From positions 1 through 45,101 of the forward strand of contig NZ_BAUU01000032.1 of the NCBI RefSeq assembly GCF_000513115.1: a DNA stretch of 45,101 nt. Reading direction: 5' to 3'. The translations under genes were made by a program, and so were the position numbers. Source of the stretch: Halalkalibacter hemicellulosilyticusJCM 9152 (GTDB taxonomy: Bacteria; Bacillota; Bacilli; Bacillales; Bacillaceae_D). Below, one piece after another: positions 37,284 to 45,101 of this stretch (positions are counted from its first letter, which is position 1; each line of letters starts with the position of its first letter). The notes beneath the pieces are model-generated. The model saw only the letters and a program-made list of their open reading frames with translations. It did no database searches and was not told the DNA's origin.

Positions 37284-37320
37284 AAAAGTGTCTTAGATGG
37301 GCCTACCATTTAAGACACTT
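37284..37320 (+). terminator. terminator after araA
   Basis: Stem AAAGTGTCTTAGATGG (37284-37299) pairs, with one mismatch, with CCATTTAAGACACTTT (37305-37320), followed by CTCATCATTT. Confidence 0.75.
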
Positions 37321-37392
37321 TCTCATCATTTCTCCCTTATGAATGCGTTAGAATATTGAAGTATTTTTGCGTATTAGGTGGATAATGTGGTA

Positions 37393-37408
37393 ACATGTAC
37401 GTATATTT
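37393..37408 (+). promoter_or_regulatory. AraR-like box upstream of araR
   Basis: ACATGTACGTATATTT matches the AraR consensus at 11 of 16 positions with an intact GTACGTA core, and a related half-site AAGTACGTGT follows at 37411-37420. Autoregulation, as in B. subtilis, is likely. Confidence 0.55.
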
Positions 37409-37438
37409 ATAAGTACGTGTAGAATTGAGGTTTCGGTT

Positions 37439-38536
37439 GTGACAAAATACAGTAAAGTAAAACAAGCGATTAAATCAAGAATTTTAGATGGGACATATGT
37501 ACCTAATCAAAAAATTAATTCAGAAAATGAATTAATGAAAGAATTCGAAGTAAGTAGACATACTATTCGTATTGCGATTGGTGAATTGGTATCAGAAGGC
37601 TGGTTATATCGTGAACAAGGTTCAGGTACTTTCTGTGCAGATAGAACGAAACAAGATAGAACACATACCAATGATACGAAAACGATAGCGATCATTACAA
37701 CATTTATTTCAGATTACATTTTTCCTAGCATCATACGTGGAGCTGAATCTTACTTAAGTGAACGAGGTTATCAAGTTAGTTTATTTAGTACAAATAATAA
37801 AATCGAAAATGAACAGCGTATTCTTGAACATATATTATCTCAACCTGTGGATGGCATCATCGTAGAGCCGACGAAAAGTTCATTTGCGAATCCTAATATT
37901 AACTATTATTTCAATTTAGAAAGAATGAATATTCCGTATATAATGATAAACGCTTTCTATGATGAATTGGAGCCCATTTGCTTATTATTAGATGACGAAA
38001 AAGGCGGATATTTGCAAACGGAACATCTAATTCAACAAGGACATACGAATATTGTTGGCTTATTTAAAACGGACGATAATCAAGGGATCAAGCGAATGAA
38101 AGGGTATGTTAAAGCTCACCGAAAACATCAAGTTTCTATTAACCCTCAAAATATTATTACGTACTATTCCGAAGAAAAGCTTGAAAAGCCTACAAAAGAA
38201 CTAGAAAAGTTACTATCACAAAATGAGAAACCGACAGCACTCGTTTGCTACAATGATGAACTCGCCTTAATTTTACTCGATCTTTTACGAGCAAAAAAAT
38301 TGCAAGTCCCTAAAGATATGTCCATTGTTGGGTATGATGATTCATTTCTTGCCGAAATTTCCGAAGTGAAATTAACAACCGTTAGTCACCCTAAAATAAA
38401 AATGGGTGAGCAAGCCGCTGAAATGATTATTCAAATGATCGAAAAAGAACAACGAAATAAAGAAAATCAGTCGTTGGAATCCATTGTTTATCATCCGGAA
38501 TTAGTCTTAAGGCATTCGACGACACCTATTAATTAA
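37439..38536 (+). CDS. araR: arabinose repressor AraR (GntR-LacI chimera)
   Basis: This 365-residue repressor has an N-terminal GntR winged helix (1-75; SRILDGTYVPNQKINSENELMKEFEVSRHTIRIAI, then EQGSGTF) joined to a LacI-type sugar-binding domain (about 80-360; IAIITTFISDYIFPSIIRGAESYLSERGY, VDGIIVEPTKSS, ALVCYNDELALILLDLL, SIVGYDDSFLAEI). This fusion defines AraR of Bacillus. A GTG start at 37439 follows GAGG. It should bind the GTACGTAC palindromes found before abfA, araD, araR and the GH43 gene, and release them with L-arabinose. Confidence 0.95.
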   Translation: MTKYSKVKQAIKSRILDGTYVPNQKINSENELMKEFEVSRHTIRIAIGELVSEGWLYREQGSGTFCADRTKQDRTHTNDTKTIAIITTFISDYIFPSIIRGAESYLSERGYQVSLFSTNNKIENEQRILEHILSQPVDGIIVEPTKSSFANPNINYYFNLERMNIPYIMINAFYDELEPICLLLDDEKGGYLQTEHLIQQGHTNIVGLFKTDDNQGIKRMKGYVKAHRKHQVSINPQNIITYYSEEKLEKPTKELEKLLSQNEKPTALVCYNDELALILLDLLRAKKLQVPKDMSIVGYDDSFLAEISEVKLTTVSHPKIKMGEQAAEMIIQMIEKEQRNKENQSLESIVYHPELVLRHSTTPIN

Positions 38537-38539
38537 GTA

Positions 38540-38578
38540 AAGCCATTAAAAGAATTTAGCGTTCTTTTAATGGCTTTT
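38540..38578 (+). terminator. terminator after araR
   Basis: A perfect 15-bp stem, AAGCCATTAAAAGAA (38540-38554) and TTCTTTTAATGGCTT (38562-38576), is followed by TTT and a later T-run. Confidence 0.9.
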
Positions 38579-38670
38579 TCATTTTTTTAGACTTGCTGTA
38601 AAGAGAATAGATCATAGTAGTTTTTTTACTGTTTATCTCTTGTAAAGAAGCCAAAAAACATATAAACTGT

Positions 38671-38727
38671 TATTGTACGTACAACATTAAATATTGATTA
38701 ACGTTATATTTTTTTGTTCGTATGATT
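38671..38727 (+). promoter_or_regulatory. AraR operator pair upstream of GH43
   Basis: TATTGTACGTACAACA (38671-38686) holds the perfect TTGTACGTACAA core. A weaker copy, TTTTGTTCGTATGATT (38712-38727), matches 11 of 16 consensus positions. Centres are 41 bp apart, about four helical turns, suited to cooperative binding. Confidence 0.75.
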
Positions 38728-38780
38728 AATGTTTTGGTAATTTAATTAATATTTACTTATGTGTAGGAGGGTGAAAGAAA

Positions 38781-39740
38781 ATGAACACACAACCTTATAA
38801 AAATCCATTAATTGAACAACGTGCCGATCCATGGGTATATAAGCATGAGGACGGTTATTATTATTTTACTGCTTCTGTTCCAGAGTATGACCGCATCGAG
38901 CTTCGTAGAGCTAAAACGATTAATGGATTGAGAGAAGCTGACCCTATTGTAGCTTGGAGAAAGCATGATACTGGGGTAATGAGTGCGAACATTTGGGCTC
39001 CAGAAATTCATTATATTGATGGCAAATGGTATATTTATTTTGCTTCCGCTCGAACAACTGAAACGAAAGAAGGATTGTTTGATCACCGTATGTTCGCTTT
39101 AGAAAATGAAGCTGAAAACCCTCTTGAGGGTGAGTGGGTGGAAAAGGGTCAAGTGAAGACGAAATGGGAAAGCTTTGCCTTAGATGCTACATCTTTTGAA
39201 CATAAAGGAGTACGGTATTACGTTTGGGCACAAAAAGATCCTGAAATTGAAGGGAACTCTAATTTATACATTTCAGAAATGGAAAATCCTTGGACATTAA
39301 AAGGGAAGCAAGTTATGATTGCGACCCCTGAATACGAATGGGAGAAAATTGGTTTTTTTGTAAACGAAGGGGCAGCTGTTTTAAAACGAAATGGCAAAAT
39401 ATTTATGACCTTTTCTGGAAGTGCGACAGATTATAACTACTGTATGGGTTTGTTAGTTGCAGATGAAGAAAGCGATTTACTAGATCCGCAATCATGGTAT
39501 AAGCTTCCTGAACCAGTCTTTAAAACAAATGAAGAAACTGGACAATATGGTCCCGGACATAATAGCTTTACGACTACAGAAGATGGAAATAATGATGTAC
39601 TAATTTATCACGCGAGAAATTATAAGGACATTGAAGGGGATCCTCTTTATGACCCTAACCGTCATACTCGCGCCCAAGTTTTTAATTATGATAAGAACGG
39701 TTTTCCTCAATTCAATGTCCCAATTCGTGATGAAAGATAG
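38781..39740 (+). CDS. GH43 arabinofuranosidase/arabinanase, intracellular
   Basis: This 319-residue five-bladed beta-propeller glycosidase shows the three GH43 carboxylates: Asp16 (QRADPWV, base), Asp135 (ALDATSF, pKa modulator) and Glu196 (VNEGAAV, acid). IWAPEIHYIDGKWYIYFAS and QYGPGHNSFT are typical of the exo-alpha-L-arabinofuranosidase subgroup. No signal peptide. AGGAGG precedes the ATG, and AraR boxes lie upstream. It probably works with the GH51 enzyme on imported arabino-oligosaccharides. Xylosidase activity cannot be excluded by eye. Confidence 0.9.
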   Translation: MNTQPYKNPLIEQRADPWVYKHEDGYYYFTASVPEYDRIELRRAKTINGLREADPIVAWRKHDTGVMSANIWAPEIHYIDGKWYIYFASARTTETKEGLFDHRMFALENEAENPLEGEWVEKGQVKTKWESFALDATSFEHKGVRYYVWAQKDPEIEGNSNLYISEMENPWTLKGKQVMIATPEYEWEKIGFFVNEGAAVLKRNGKIFMTFSGSATDYNYCMGLLVADEESDLLDPQSWYKLPEPVFKTNEETGQYGPGHNSFTTTEDGNNDVLIYHARNYKDIEGDPLYDPNRHTRAQVFNYDKNGFPQFNVPIRDER

Positions 39741-39751
39741 TCATTAGGAAT

Positions 39752-40131
39752 CGCATACCGCTTGGTGCTGAGTATCACCTCTCACATATTGAGAAATGGA
39801 ATTTTTGAAAGAGGGTAAGAAGCAACTTCTTCACGGTGCTAAAGTTGGCTTTACAACGATAATCATTGCTTCTATATATAAGAAATACTTGAACTATTCC
39901 TTTACTGAAGATGGAATCAAAACAATTGAGAATGAAGCGAAAATTAATAAGCTTTTGCAACGATTGATAGAACCAGCTAAATTGTAAGACTTAATGAATA
40001 GAGTAGGTGGAATAACATCACCAGATGATTTAGGGATTTCACAACGTATAGTTGATACGAGCCTTCAAGAAGCTCATCTTCTTCGTGAGCGTGTTACGTT
40101 ACTTTATTATAATAATGTGAATAACAAGAAA
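39752..40131 (+). pseudogene. araM: araM (sn-glycerol-1-phosphate dehydrogenase-like) C-terminal relic
   Basis: Translated pieces match the end of AraM-type iron/nickel-dependent glycerol-1-phosphate dehydrogenases: LGAEYHLSH; then in another frame EMEFLKEGKKQLLHGAKVG, where the expected Trp codon before it reads TGA; then, after an in-frame TAA at 39985-39987, DLMNRVGGITSPDDLGIS and QEAHLLRERVTLLYY. At least one frameshift and two stops are present, and the N-terminal two thirds are missing. A terminator follows at 40161. In B. subtilis araM belongs to the ara operon, so this is a remnant of an older, fuller ara cluster. Expression of any piece is unlikely to be useful. Confidence 0.75.
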
Positions 40132-40160
40132 CTTCATACTTCTTTATGTATGTATTGTCT

Positions 40161-40194
40161 AAGAACTCGGATCTTTTTGATTCGGGTTCTTTTT
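40161..40194 (+). terminator. terminator after the araM relic
   Basis: Stem AAGAACTCG (40161-40169) pairs, with one G-U, with CGGGTTCTT (40183-40191), followed by TTT. The next 245 bases (40195-40440) show no gene or clear promoter. Confidence 0.8.
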
Positions 40195-40442
40195 GTTGAA
40201 AATCCTATGACGAATGGATTCATACGAGGACGTCCTTTGTCAGAATAATTATAGAGCGGATTTGTCGAATTATCATGGAATCGTTCTTAAATCACCAAAA
40301 ACTCTGTCGACAGGCTAGATGAATTAAGCATTCTTTTTAAATAAGGTAGTATGTCTCGGGAAAACTGGGCAAATTACTTAGTACAACGATAAGAAAATGA
40401 AGCAACCTGATCAATTTTATGGAAAAATGAGGGGGAAGTAAC

Positions 40443-41957
40443 TTGAATAAAATATCAAATGTTTTTTGGATAACCATTGCGATTGTATTTTCTGCCGTCA
40501 TATTTGGAGTTGCGGCTCCGAATCGTTTTGAGAGGTTGACAGGAAATGTACAGGCCGTTATTACTTCAGGGCTTGGTTGGTATTACTTAATTCTTGTCAC
40601 AGTCATTGTGATTTTTTGTATCTTTTTAATCTTTAGTCCTGTTGGTGCTATTAAGCTTGGGAAAGCGGATGAACAACCAGAATATTCAAAAAGAACGTGG
40701 TTTGCTATGCTATTTAGTGCTGGAATGGGTATTGGCTTAGTTTTCTGGGGGGCTGCTGAACCGTTATCGCATTATTTGATACCACCAATAGCAGAAGGCT
40801 CGACTAATGACGCTTTTAAAGAAGGGATGAGGTATACTTTTTTTCATTGGGGCGTTCATGCTTGGGCCATTTACGCCATTGTAGCACTTGCATTAGCATA
40901 TTATAAATTTCGAAAGGATGAGCCAGGACTTATTTCCGCAACATTAAAACCAGTACTCGGAAAGAGTATGGAAGGTTGGTTAGGAAATGTAGTTGATGTA
41001 TTAGCAGTGTTCGCAACTGTAGTTGGGGTTGCAACAACGTTAGGGTTTGGAGCCGCTCAAATTAATGGTGGTTTATCTTATTTACTTGGAATTCCAAATA
41101 ATGTTCTCATTCAATTTATTATCATTGCTATAGTAACGGTTCTCTTTATGCTCTCTGCTTGGACAGGGATAAGCAAAGGGATTCGTTACTTAAGTAACAC
41201 AAATATGTTCTTAGCTGTTCTTTTATTTTTGCTTGTATTCATACTAGGACCTACAATTTTAAGCTTAAACATATTTACAGATACGATTGGAACGTATTTA
41301 CAGAATATAGTTCGCATGAGTTTTCGAATTGCCCCTTTAAATGAAGAGCATAGAGGTTGGATAAACGGTTGGACGATTTTTTATTGGGCTTGGTGGATTT
41401 CGTGGTCTCCATTTGTTGGAATATTCATTGCACGTGTTTCACGAGGAAGGACCATTCGTGAATTTATTATTGGAGTGCTATTATTACCAGCCCTTGTCAG
41501 TTTTTTATGGTTTTCGGTGTTTGGCACAGCCGCAATCAATATTCAAAGCGCTGGAGTAGACTTGGCACAATTTGCAACTGAAGAAGTTTTGTTTGCGGTC
41601 TTTAATGAATTGCCCCTTTCAACAATCTTATCAGTTATTGCGATTACATTAATTACTACTTTTTTTATTACTTCTGCTGATTCGGCTACATTCGTTCTTG
41701 GCATGCAAACAACTAATGGATCTTTAACGCCAGCTAATTCAGTTAAATTGACATGGGGGGTTGCTCAGTCAGCGGTAGCGGTCATTTTGTTATATAGTGG
41801 CGGTTTACAAGCGTTGCAAAACGCCCTCATTATTGCAGCATTGCCCTTTTCATTTATTATGCTATTAATGATGATTTCTTTGTATCGTTCATTATCACGA
41901 GAAAAGAAAGAATTAGGTTTATTTTTCAATCCTCGTAAGAAAAAACTTGAGAAATAA
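40443..41957 (+). CDS. BCCT-family transporter (glycine betaine type)
   Basis: This 504-residue secondary transporter has about twelve helices. The glycine-rich [18 protein letters not shown] lies in the substrate-site helix, and [27 protein letters not shown] is the BCCT signature with its tryptophan box. The Gly-Met-Gly-Ile-Gly pattern is that of Na+-coupled betaine carriers such as OpuD and BetP rather than carnitine exchangers. The TTG start at 40443 is set by GAGGGGGAAGT upstream. Likely role: import of a compatible solute under osmotic stress. Single-gene unit. Confidence 0.92.
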   Translation: MNKISNVFWITIAIVFSAVIFGVAAPNRFERLTGNVQAVITSGLGWYYLILVTVIVIFCIFLIFSPVGAIKLGKADEQPEYSKRTWFAMLFSAGMGIGLVFWGAAEPLSHYLIPPIAEGSTNDAFKEGMRYTFFHWGVHAWAIYAIVALALAYYKFRKDEPGLISATLKPVLGKSMEGWLGNVVDVLAVFATVVGVATTLGFGAAQINGGLSYLLGIPNNVLIQFIIIAIVTVLFMLSAWTGISKGIRYLSNTNMFLAVLLFLLVFILGPTILSLNIFTDTIGTYLQNIVRMSFRIAPLNEEHRGWINGWTIFYWAWWISWSPFVGIFIARVSRGRTIREFIIGVLLLPALVSFLWFSVFGTAAINIQSAGVDLAQFATEEVLFAVFNELPLSTILSVIAITLITTFFITSADSATFVLGMQTTNGSLTPANSVKLTWGVAQSAVAVILLYSGGLQALQNALIIAALPFSFIMLLMMISLYRSLSREKKELGLFFNPRKKKLEK

Positions 41958-41992
41958 AAAAGAATTTAATCTATAACTTACGATGGTAATGT

Positions 41993-42040
41993 AAGGTTTG
42001 TTCTAAAAGAGGAGATCTTTTGGGACAAACCTTCTTTTTA
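41993..42040 (+). terminator. terminator after the BCCT gene
   Basis: Stem AAGGTTTGT (41993-42001) and ACAAACCTT (42025-42033) is followed by CTTTTTAG. Confidence 0.8.
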
Positions 42041-42118
42041 GCTTTCTAGATGAAAAGGAGGATCGTCGCCTTGTTTTAATTAGAAGGGGATGGATCTTGT
42101 CGAATTGTCAGAAAATAT

Positions 42119-42282
42119 TTGCCTGAATTCTTCTAGTTATGATACTATCAATAGTAGTGTGATTACATAGTGTAGTCACTGACGGGACTGAAAATGTCCA
42201 TGTGGGTCTGAGAGAGTCCTGAATTTTAGGTTTACATACATAAAAAAAGGGGAACAGTTTTTTTGGATAAGGAGATGATTTG
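42119..42282 (+). promoter_or_regulatory. candidate ppc promoter and structured 5' leader
   Basis: TTGCCT (42119-42124) and TACTAT with an extended TG (42140-42148) are 18 bp apart. The implied leader of about 125 bases contains CGGGACT (42183-42189), which can pair with AGTCCTG (42215-42221), with GTCCATGTGGGTC in the loop. No known riboswitch pattern was recognised. Confidence 0.4.
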
Positions 42283-45039
42283 ATGATTGATGTTACAGAT
42301 AGTCATTCACAATTGAGGAATGATGTGAAGAAGTTAGGTAATATCCTTGGAGAGATCCTAGTTCACCATGGTGGGATAGACTTATTTAATAAGGTGGAAT
42401 TAATACGTGAAACGACTAAAAATCTTCGTAAAAATCATGATGAGGATTTATACAGAAAGTTAAAAGAAGAAATTCAAACGTTACAGCCACCCGTACGTCA
42501 AAATGTCATTCGTGCATTCTCAGTATATTTTCACCTAGTTAACATTGCGGAACAAAATCACCGCATACGTAGACGTAGACAGTATCAAATTCAAAAAAAT
42601 GGGGTTGTTCAACCAGTATCGATTGAAAGTGCTGTTGCAGCGATTAAAGAGCATGGGTTTTCGGAAGAATATGTTCAAAAGGTGATCGATGATCTGTCTA
42701 TTGAACTTATTATTACAGCTCATCCGACTGAAGCCACTAAGAGAACGGTCTTAGAGATTCAAAAGCGCATTTCATATATTTTACAACAATTCGATAACCC
42801 TACTTTAACGCAGAAGGAAAGAGAAGCGTTAGATGAAGATTTATATAATGAAGTGACAGCTCTATGGCAAACAGACGAATTACGTCATCGTAAGCCAACG
42901 GTTATTGATGAAGTGAAGAATGGTCTTTATTATTTTGATCAAACGTTATTTGACGCATTACCTGATATCCATCAAGAGTTAGAAGATCAACTTGAAGGAT
43001 ACTATCCAAATGCCAAATGGACTGTACCAAATTTCCTTCACTTTGGGTCTTGGATTGGTGGAGACCGAGACGGAAATCCCAATGTCACACCAGAAATTAC
43101 GTGGGAGACATTAAAATTACAACGTGACCTCGTACTAAAAAAGTATGAACAGTCTGTTGTTGATATTATGAAGCGCTTCAGTCATTCAACATATCGAGTA
43201 GCAGTTAGCGATGATTTAGCAAAGTCAGTTGAGATGGAAGAATCGCTTTATTTAAATGATGATGAATTATGGCCAGTTGAATCAGAAGTGTATCGTCGTA
43301 AATTTGCGATCGTGTTGAAAAGAATTCGTGAAGTAGGAAAATCTGATAAGGGCTATAATAATGCTGAAGAGTTACTGGACGATTTAATCTTGATTAAGAA
43401 GAGCGCTGAAAAGCATCAGCCTTCAGGGCGAAAGCTTCGTCTCGTTCGAAAATTAATTAGACAAGTAGAACTTTTCGGTTTCCATTTAGCGACCTTGGAT
43501 ATACGGAATCATAGTGGTGAGCATGAATCAGCTATCGCAGAATTATTAAAAGTTGTTAATATAACAGAAGATTACAAAAATTTACCAGAAGAAGAAAAGT
43601 TAAAGGTTCTTGAGAGTGTATTAACAGAACCTCGTCCGGTACTTTTATTAGAAGAGGATTACTCAAAAGAAACGAAGGAAGTATTAAAAGTATTTAATAT
43701 GATTAAGCAAGCTCATAAAGAGTTTGGAACTCGTTCAATTCAAGTTTACCTTATAAGTATGACTCAAGCATCGAGCGACCTACTTGAAGTATTAGTTCTT
43801 GCTAAGGAAGCTGGTATTTACCGTCTTTATGCTGATGGTAAGGTTGAAAGTGGTCTAAATGTAGCTCCGTTGCTTGAAACTGTTGACGATTTAATTGCTG
43901 GACCAGCTATTATGAAATCATTATTTGAAATGGACGTGTATCGTAACCATGTTAAGGAACGTGGTGATCATCAAGAGATTATGCTTGGCTATTCTGATGG
44001 TAGTAAAGACGGAGGAACGTTAACGGCTAATTGGAAATTATTTAAAGCACAACAAGAAATCCATGACATGGCTAAAGAATTTAATATAGGTTTGAAATTT
44101 TTCCATGGTCGTGGAGGGTCACTTGGCCGTGGTGGCGGTCCGTTGAATCGTAGTATTCTTTCTCAGCCAGCTGAAACGTTGAATGATGGTGTCAAAATTA
44201 CCGAGCAAGGTGAAGTGTTGTCTTCTCGTTACTTATTAAGAGATATCGCTTACCGTAATCTAGAACAAGCTGCATCTGCATTGTTAGAAGCATCTGCGAA
44301 AGTATCAAAGAATTCTGAGCAAGGGCATTTCCGAGAAAAGTCTTGGGAAGAAGCGCTTGAGGAAGTCTCTAAAAAAGCTTTAGCAAAGTATCAGTCATTA
44401 GTATTTGGTGACAAAGATTTCTTAACATATTTTAACCAAGCAACCCCTTTAAAAGAATTAGGTGCGTTGAATATCGGCTCCCGTCCTATGAGTCGTAAAA
44501 ATAGCCAGCGCTTCGAGGATTTACGAGCTATTCCTTGGGTGTTTGCCTGGACGCAATCACGTCAAATGATTCCTGCGTGGTATGCAGCTGGTACTGGTTT
44601 AGAAACATTTGCATCGGCTAGCAAGGACAATCTAGCTTTATTGCAAACGATGTATAAGAAATGGCCATTTTTCCAATCAACGATTAATAACTTACAAATG
44701 GCTCTTGTTAAAGCTGACCTAATAGCAGCGAGAGAATATTTACAATTAGTTCAAGATAAGGAAATGGGTGAACGGATTTTTAATGATATTGCGGACGAAT
44801 ATCATCGTACACGAAATGTGTTGCTTGAGATAACGGGTAATAAAGAGTTACTTGAGCATACACCTGCCATAAAAGAATCGGTTCAGCGCCGTAACCCTTA
44901 TGTTGATCCACTTAACTTTTTGCAAGTTGATCTTATTAAGAAATTGCGTGAATTAGAGGATGATGCACCTGATGAGCTGTTAACAGAAGTGCTATTAACG
45001 ATTTCCGGTGTAGCTGCTGGCCTAGTGAATACAGGTTGA
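42283..45039 (+). CDS. ppc: phosphoenolpyruvate carboxylase
   Basis: This 918-residue enzyme carboxylates PEP with bicarbonate to oxaloacetate, refilling the TCA cycle. Key motifs are LIITAHPTEATKRTV with the catalytic His (about residue 147), WIGGDRDGNPNVTPE, GYSDGSKDGGTLTANW, FFHGRGGSLGRGGGP (bicarbonate/PEP loop), and the invariant C-terminus ending VNTG. ATG 42283 is used because AAGGAG lies eight bases upstream; TTG 42280 is in frame but closer. Full-length and intact. Many Bacillus species rely on pyruvate carboxylase alone, so its presence is informative about the lineage. Confidence 0.97.
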   Translation: MIDVTDSHSQLRNDVKKLGNILGEILVHHGGIDLFNKVELIRETTKNLRKNHDEDLYRKLKEEIQTLQPPVRQNVIRAFSVYFHLVNIAEQNHRIRRRRQYQIQKNGVVQPVSIESAVAAIKEHGFSEEYVQKVIDDLSIELIITAHPTEATKRTVLEIQKRISYILQQFDNPTLTQKEREALDEDLYNEVTALWQTDELRHRKPTVIDEVKNGLYYFDQTLFDALPDIHQELEDQLEGYYPNAKWTVPNFLHFGSWIGGDRDGNPNVTPEITWETLKLQRDLVLKKYEQSVVDIMKRFSHSTYRVAVSDDLAKSVEMEESLYLNDDELWPVESEVYRRKFAIVLKRIREVGKSDKGYNNAEELLDDLILIKKSAEKHQPSGRKLRLVRKLIRQVELFGFHLATLDIRNHSGEHESAIAELLKVVNITEDYKNLPEEEKLKVLESVLTEPRPVLLLEEDYSKETKEVLKVFNMIKQAHKEFGTRSIQVYLISMTQASSDLLEVLVLAKEAGIYRLYADGKVESGLNVAPLLETVDDLIAGPAIMKSLFEMDVYRNHVKERGDHQEIMLGYSDGSKDGGTLTANWKLFKAQQEIHDMAKEFNIGLKFFHGRGGSLGRGGGPLNRSILSQPAETLNDGVKITEQGEVLSSRYLLRDIAYRNLEQAASALLEASAKVSKNSEQGHFREKSWEEALEEVSKKALAKYQSLVFGDKDFLTYFNQATPLKELGALNIGSRPMSRKNSQRFEDLRAIPWVFAWTQSRQMIPAWYAAGTGLETFASASKDNLALLQTMYKKWPFFQSTINNLQMALVKADLIAAREYLQLVQDKEMGERIFNDIADEYHRTRNVLLEITGNKELLEHTPAIKESVQRRNPYVDPLNFLQVDLIKKLRELEDDAPDELLTEVLLTISGVAAGLVNTG

Positions 45040-45054
45040 TTCTATTCAAATGAA

Positions 45055-45085
45055 GAACTGTTAAAGGGATACCCTTTAACAGTTC
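45055..45085 (+). terminator. hairpin after ppc
   Basis: A perfect 14-bp stem, GAACTGTTAAAGGG (45055-45068) and CCCTTTAACAGTTC (45072-45085), closes a three-base loop. No T-tract follows before the window ends, so it may be a terminator core or a longer structure continuing outside. Confidence 0.65.
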
Positions 45086-45101
45086 AGACCGTAGACAAAA
45101 A

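Noticed and set aside
42155-42260. T-box leader before ppc
   Set aside because: No T-box sequence, no antiterminator/terminator pair and no aminoacylation-related gene downstream.

Overview
The window is 45.1 kb of low-GC Gram-positive DNA. Purine-rich ribosome binding sites, frequent TTG/GTG starts, a des-desK-desR cold-response locus, an AraR-type arabinose regulator, sortase B and NEAT proteins point to Bacillaceae. The acidic surface protein and a glycine-betaine-type transporter would fit an alkaliphilic or halotolerant Bacillus relative; that ecological reading is inference. I saw no tRNA, rRNA, CRISPR array, prophage or intact insertion sequence.

Region 1 (1-7.5 kb) is haem/iron acquisition. 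A plus-strand Isd-type operon (NEAT wall protein entering from outside the window, haem-binding lipoprotein, permease, ATPase, sortase B) converges on a minus-strand operon (lipoprotein, permease, ATPase, IsdG-type haem monooxygenase). They share a terminator hairpin, and two Fur-like boxes precede the minus-strand operon.

Region 2 (7.7-15.5 kb) is oligosaccharide use: a GH127 beta-L-arabinofuranosidase, a divergent AraC-family regulator, a lipoprotein plus two permeases of the LplABC/YtcP type, and a DUF624 protein. A 16-bp motif upstream of GH127 recurs in the regulator/transporter intergenic region.

Region 3 (15.6-19.1 kb) holds a decayed gamma-glutamylcyclotransferase-like gene, then fatty-acid desaturase, histidine kinase and response regulator matching des/desK/desR.

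Region 4 (19.1-28.9 kb) is a BMP-family nucleoside ABC importer (lipoprotein, ATPase, two permeases), with a sulfite-oxidase-fold molybdoenzyme and a nucleoside phosphorylase in the same run. A second transcription unit follows, with a paralogous BMP lipoprotein lacking permeases and a predicted ABC-class ATPase of unknown function.

Region 5 (29-40.2 kb) is a plant-polysaccharide catabolic cluster: AraC regulator, GH4 glycosidase, GH51 abfA, aldose 1-epimerase, araD, araA, araR, GH43 and a ruined araM remnant. AraR-like palindromes sit before abfA, araD, araR and GH43. No araB is present in the window. All the glycosidases lack signal peptides, so imported oligosaccharides are probably cut inside the cell. 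Region 6 (40.4-45.1 kb) has a BCCT transporter and phosphoenolpyruvate carboxylase.

Six otherwise full-length genes (transporter lipoprotein, its first permease, desK, the ABC-class ATPase, GH4, abfA) each carry one frame break, and two further genes are true relics. The breaks cut across unrelated functions, so either the assembly has uncorrected indels or the genome is decaying. Raw reads are needed to tell these apart.
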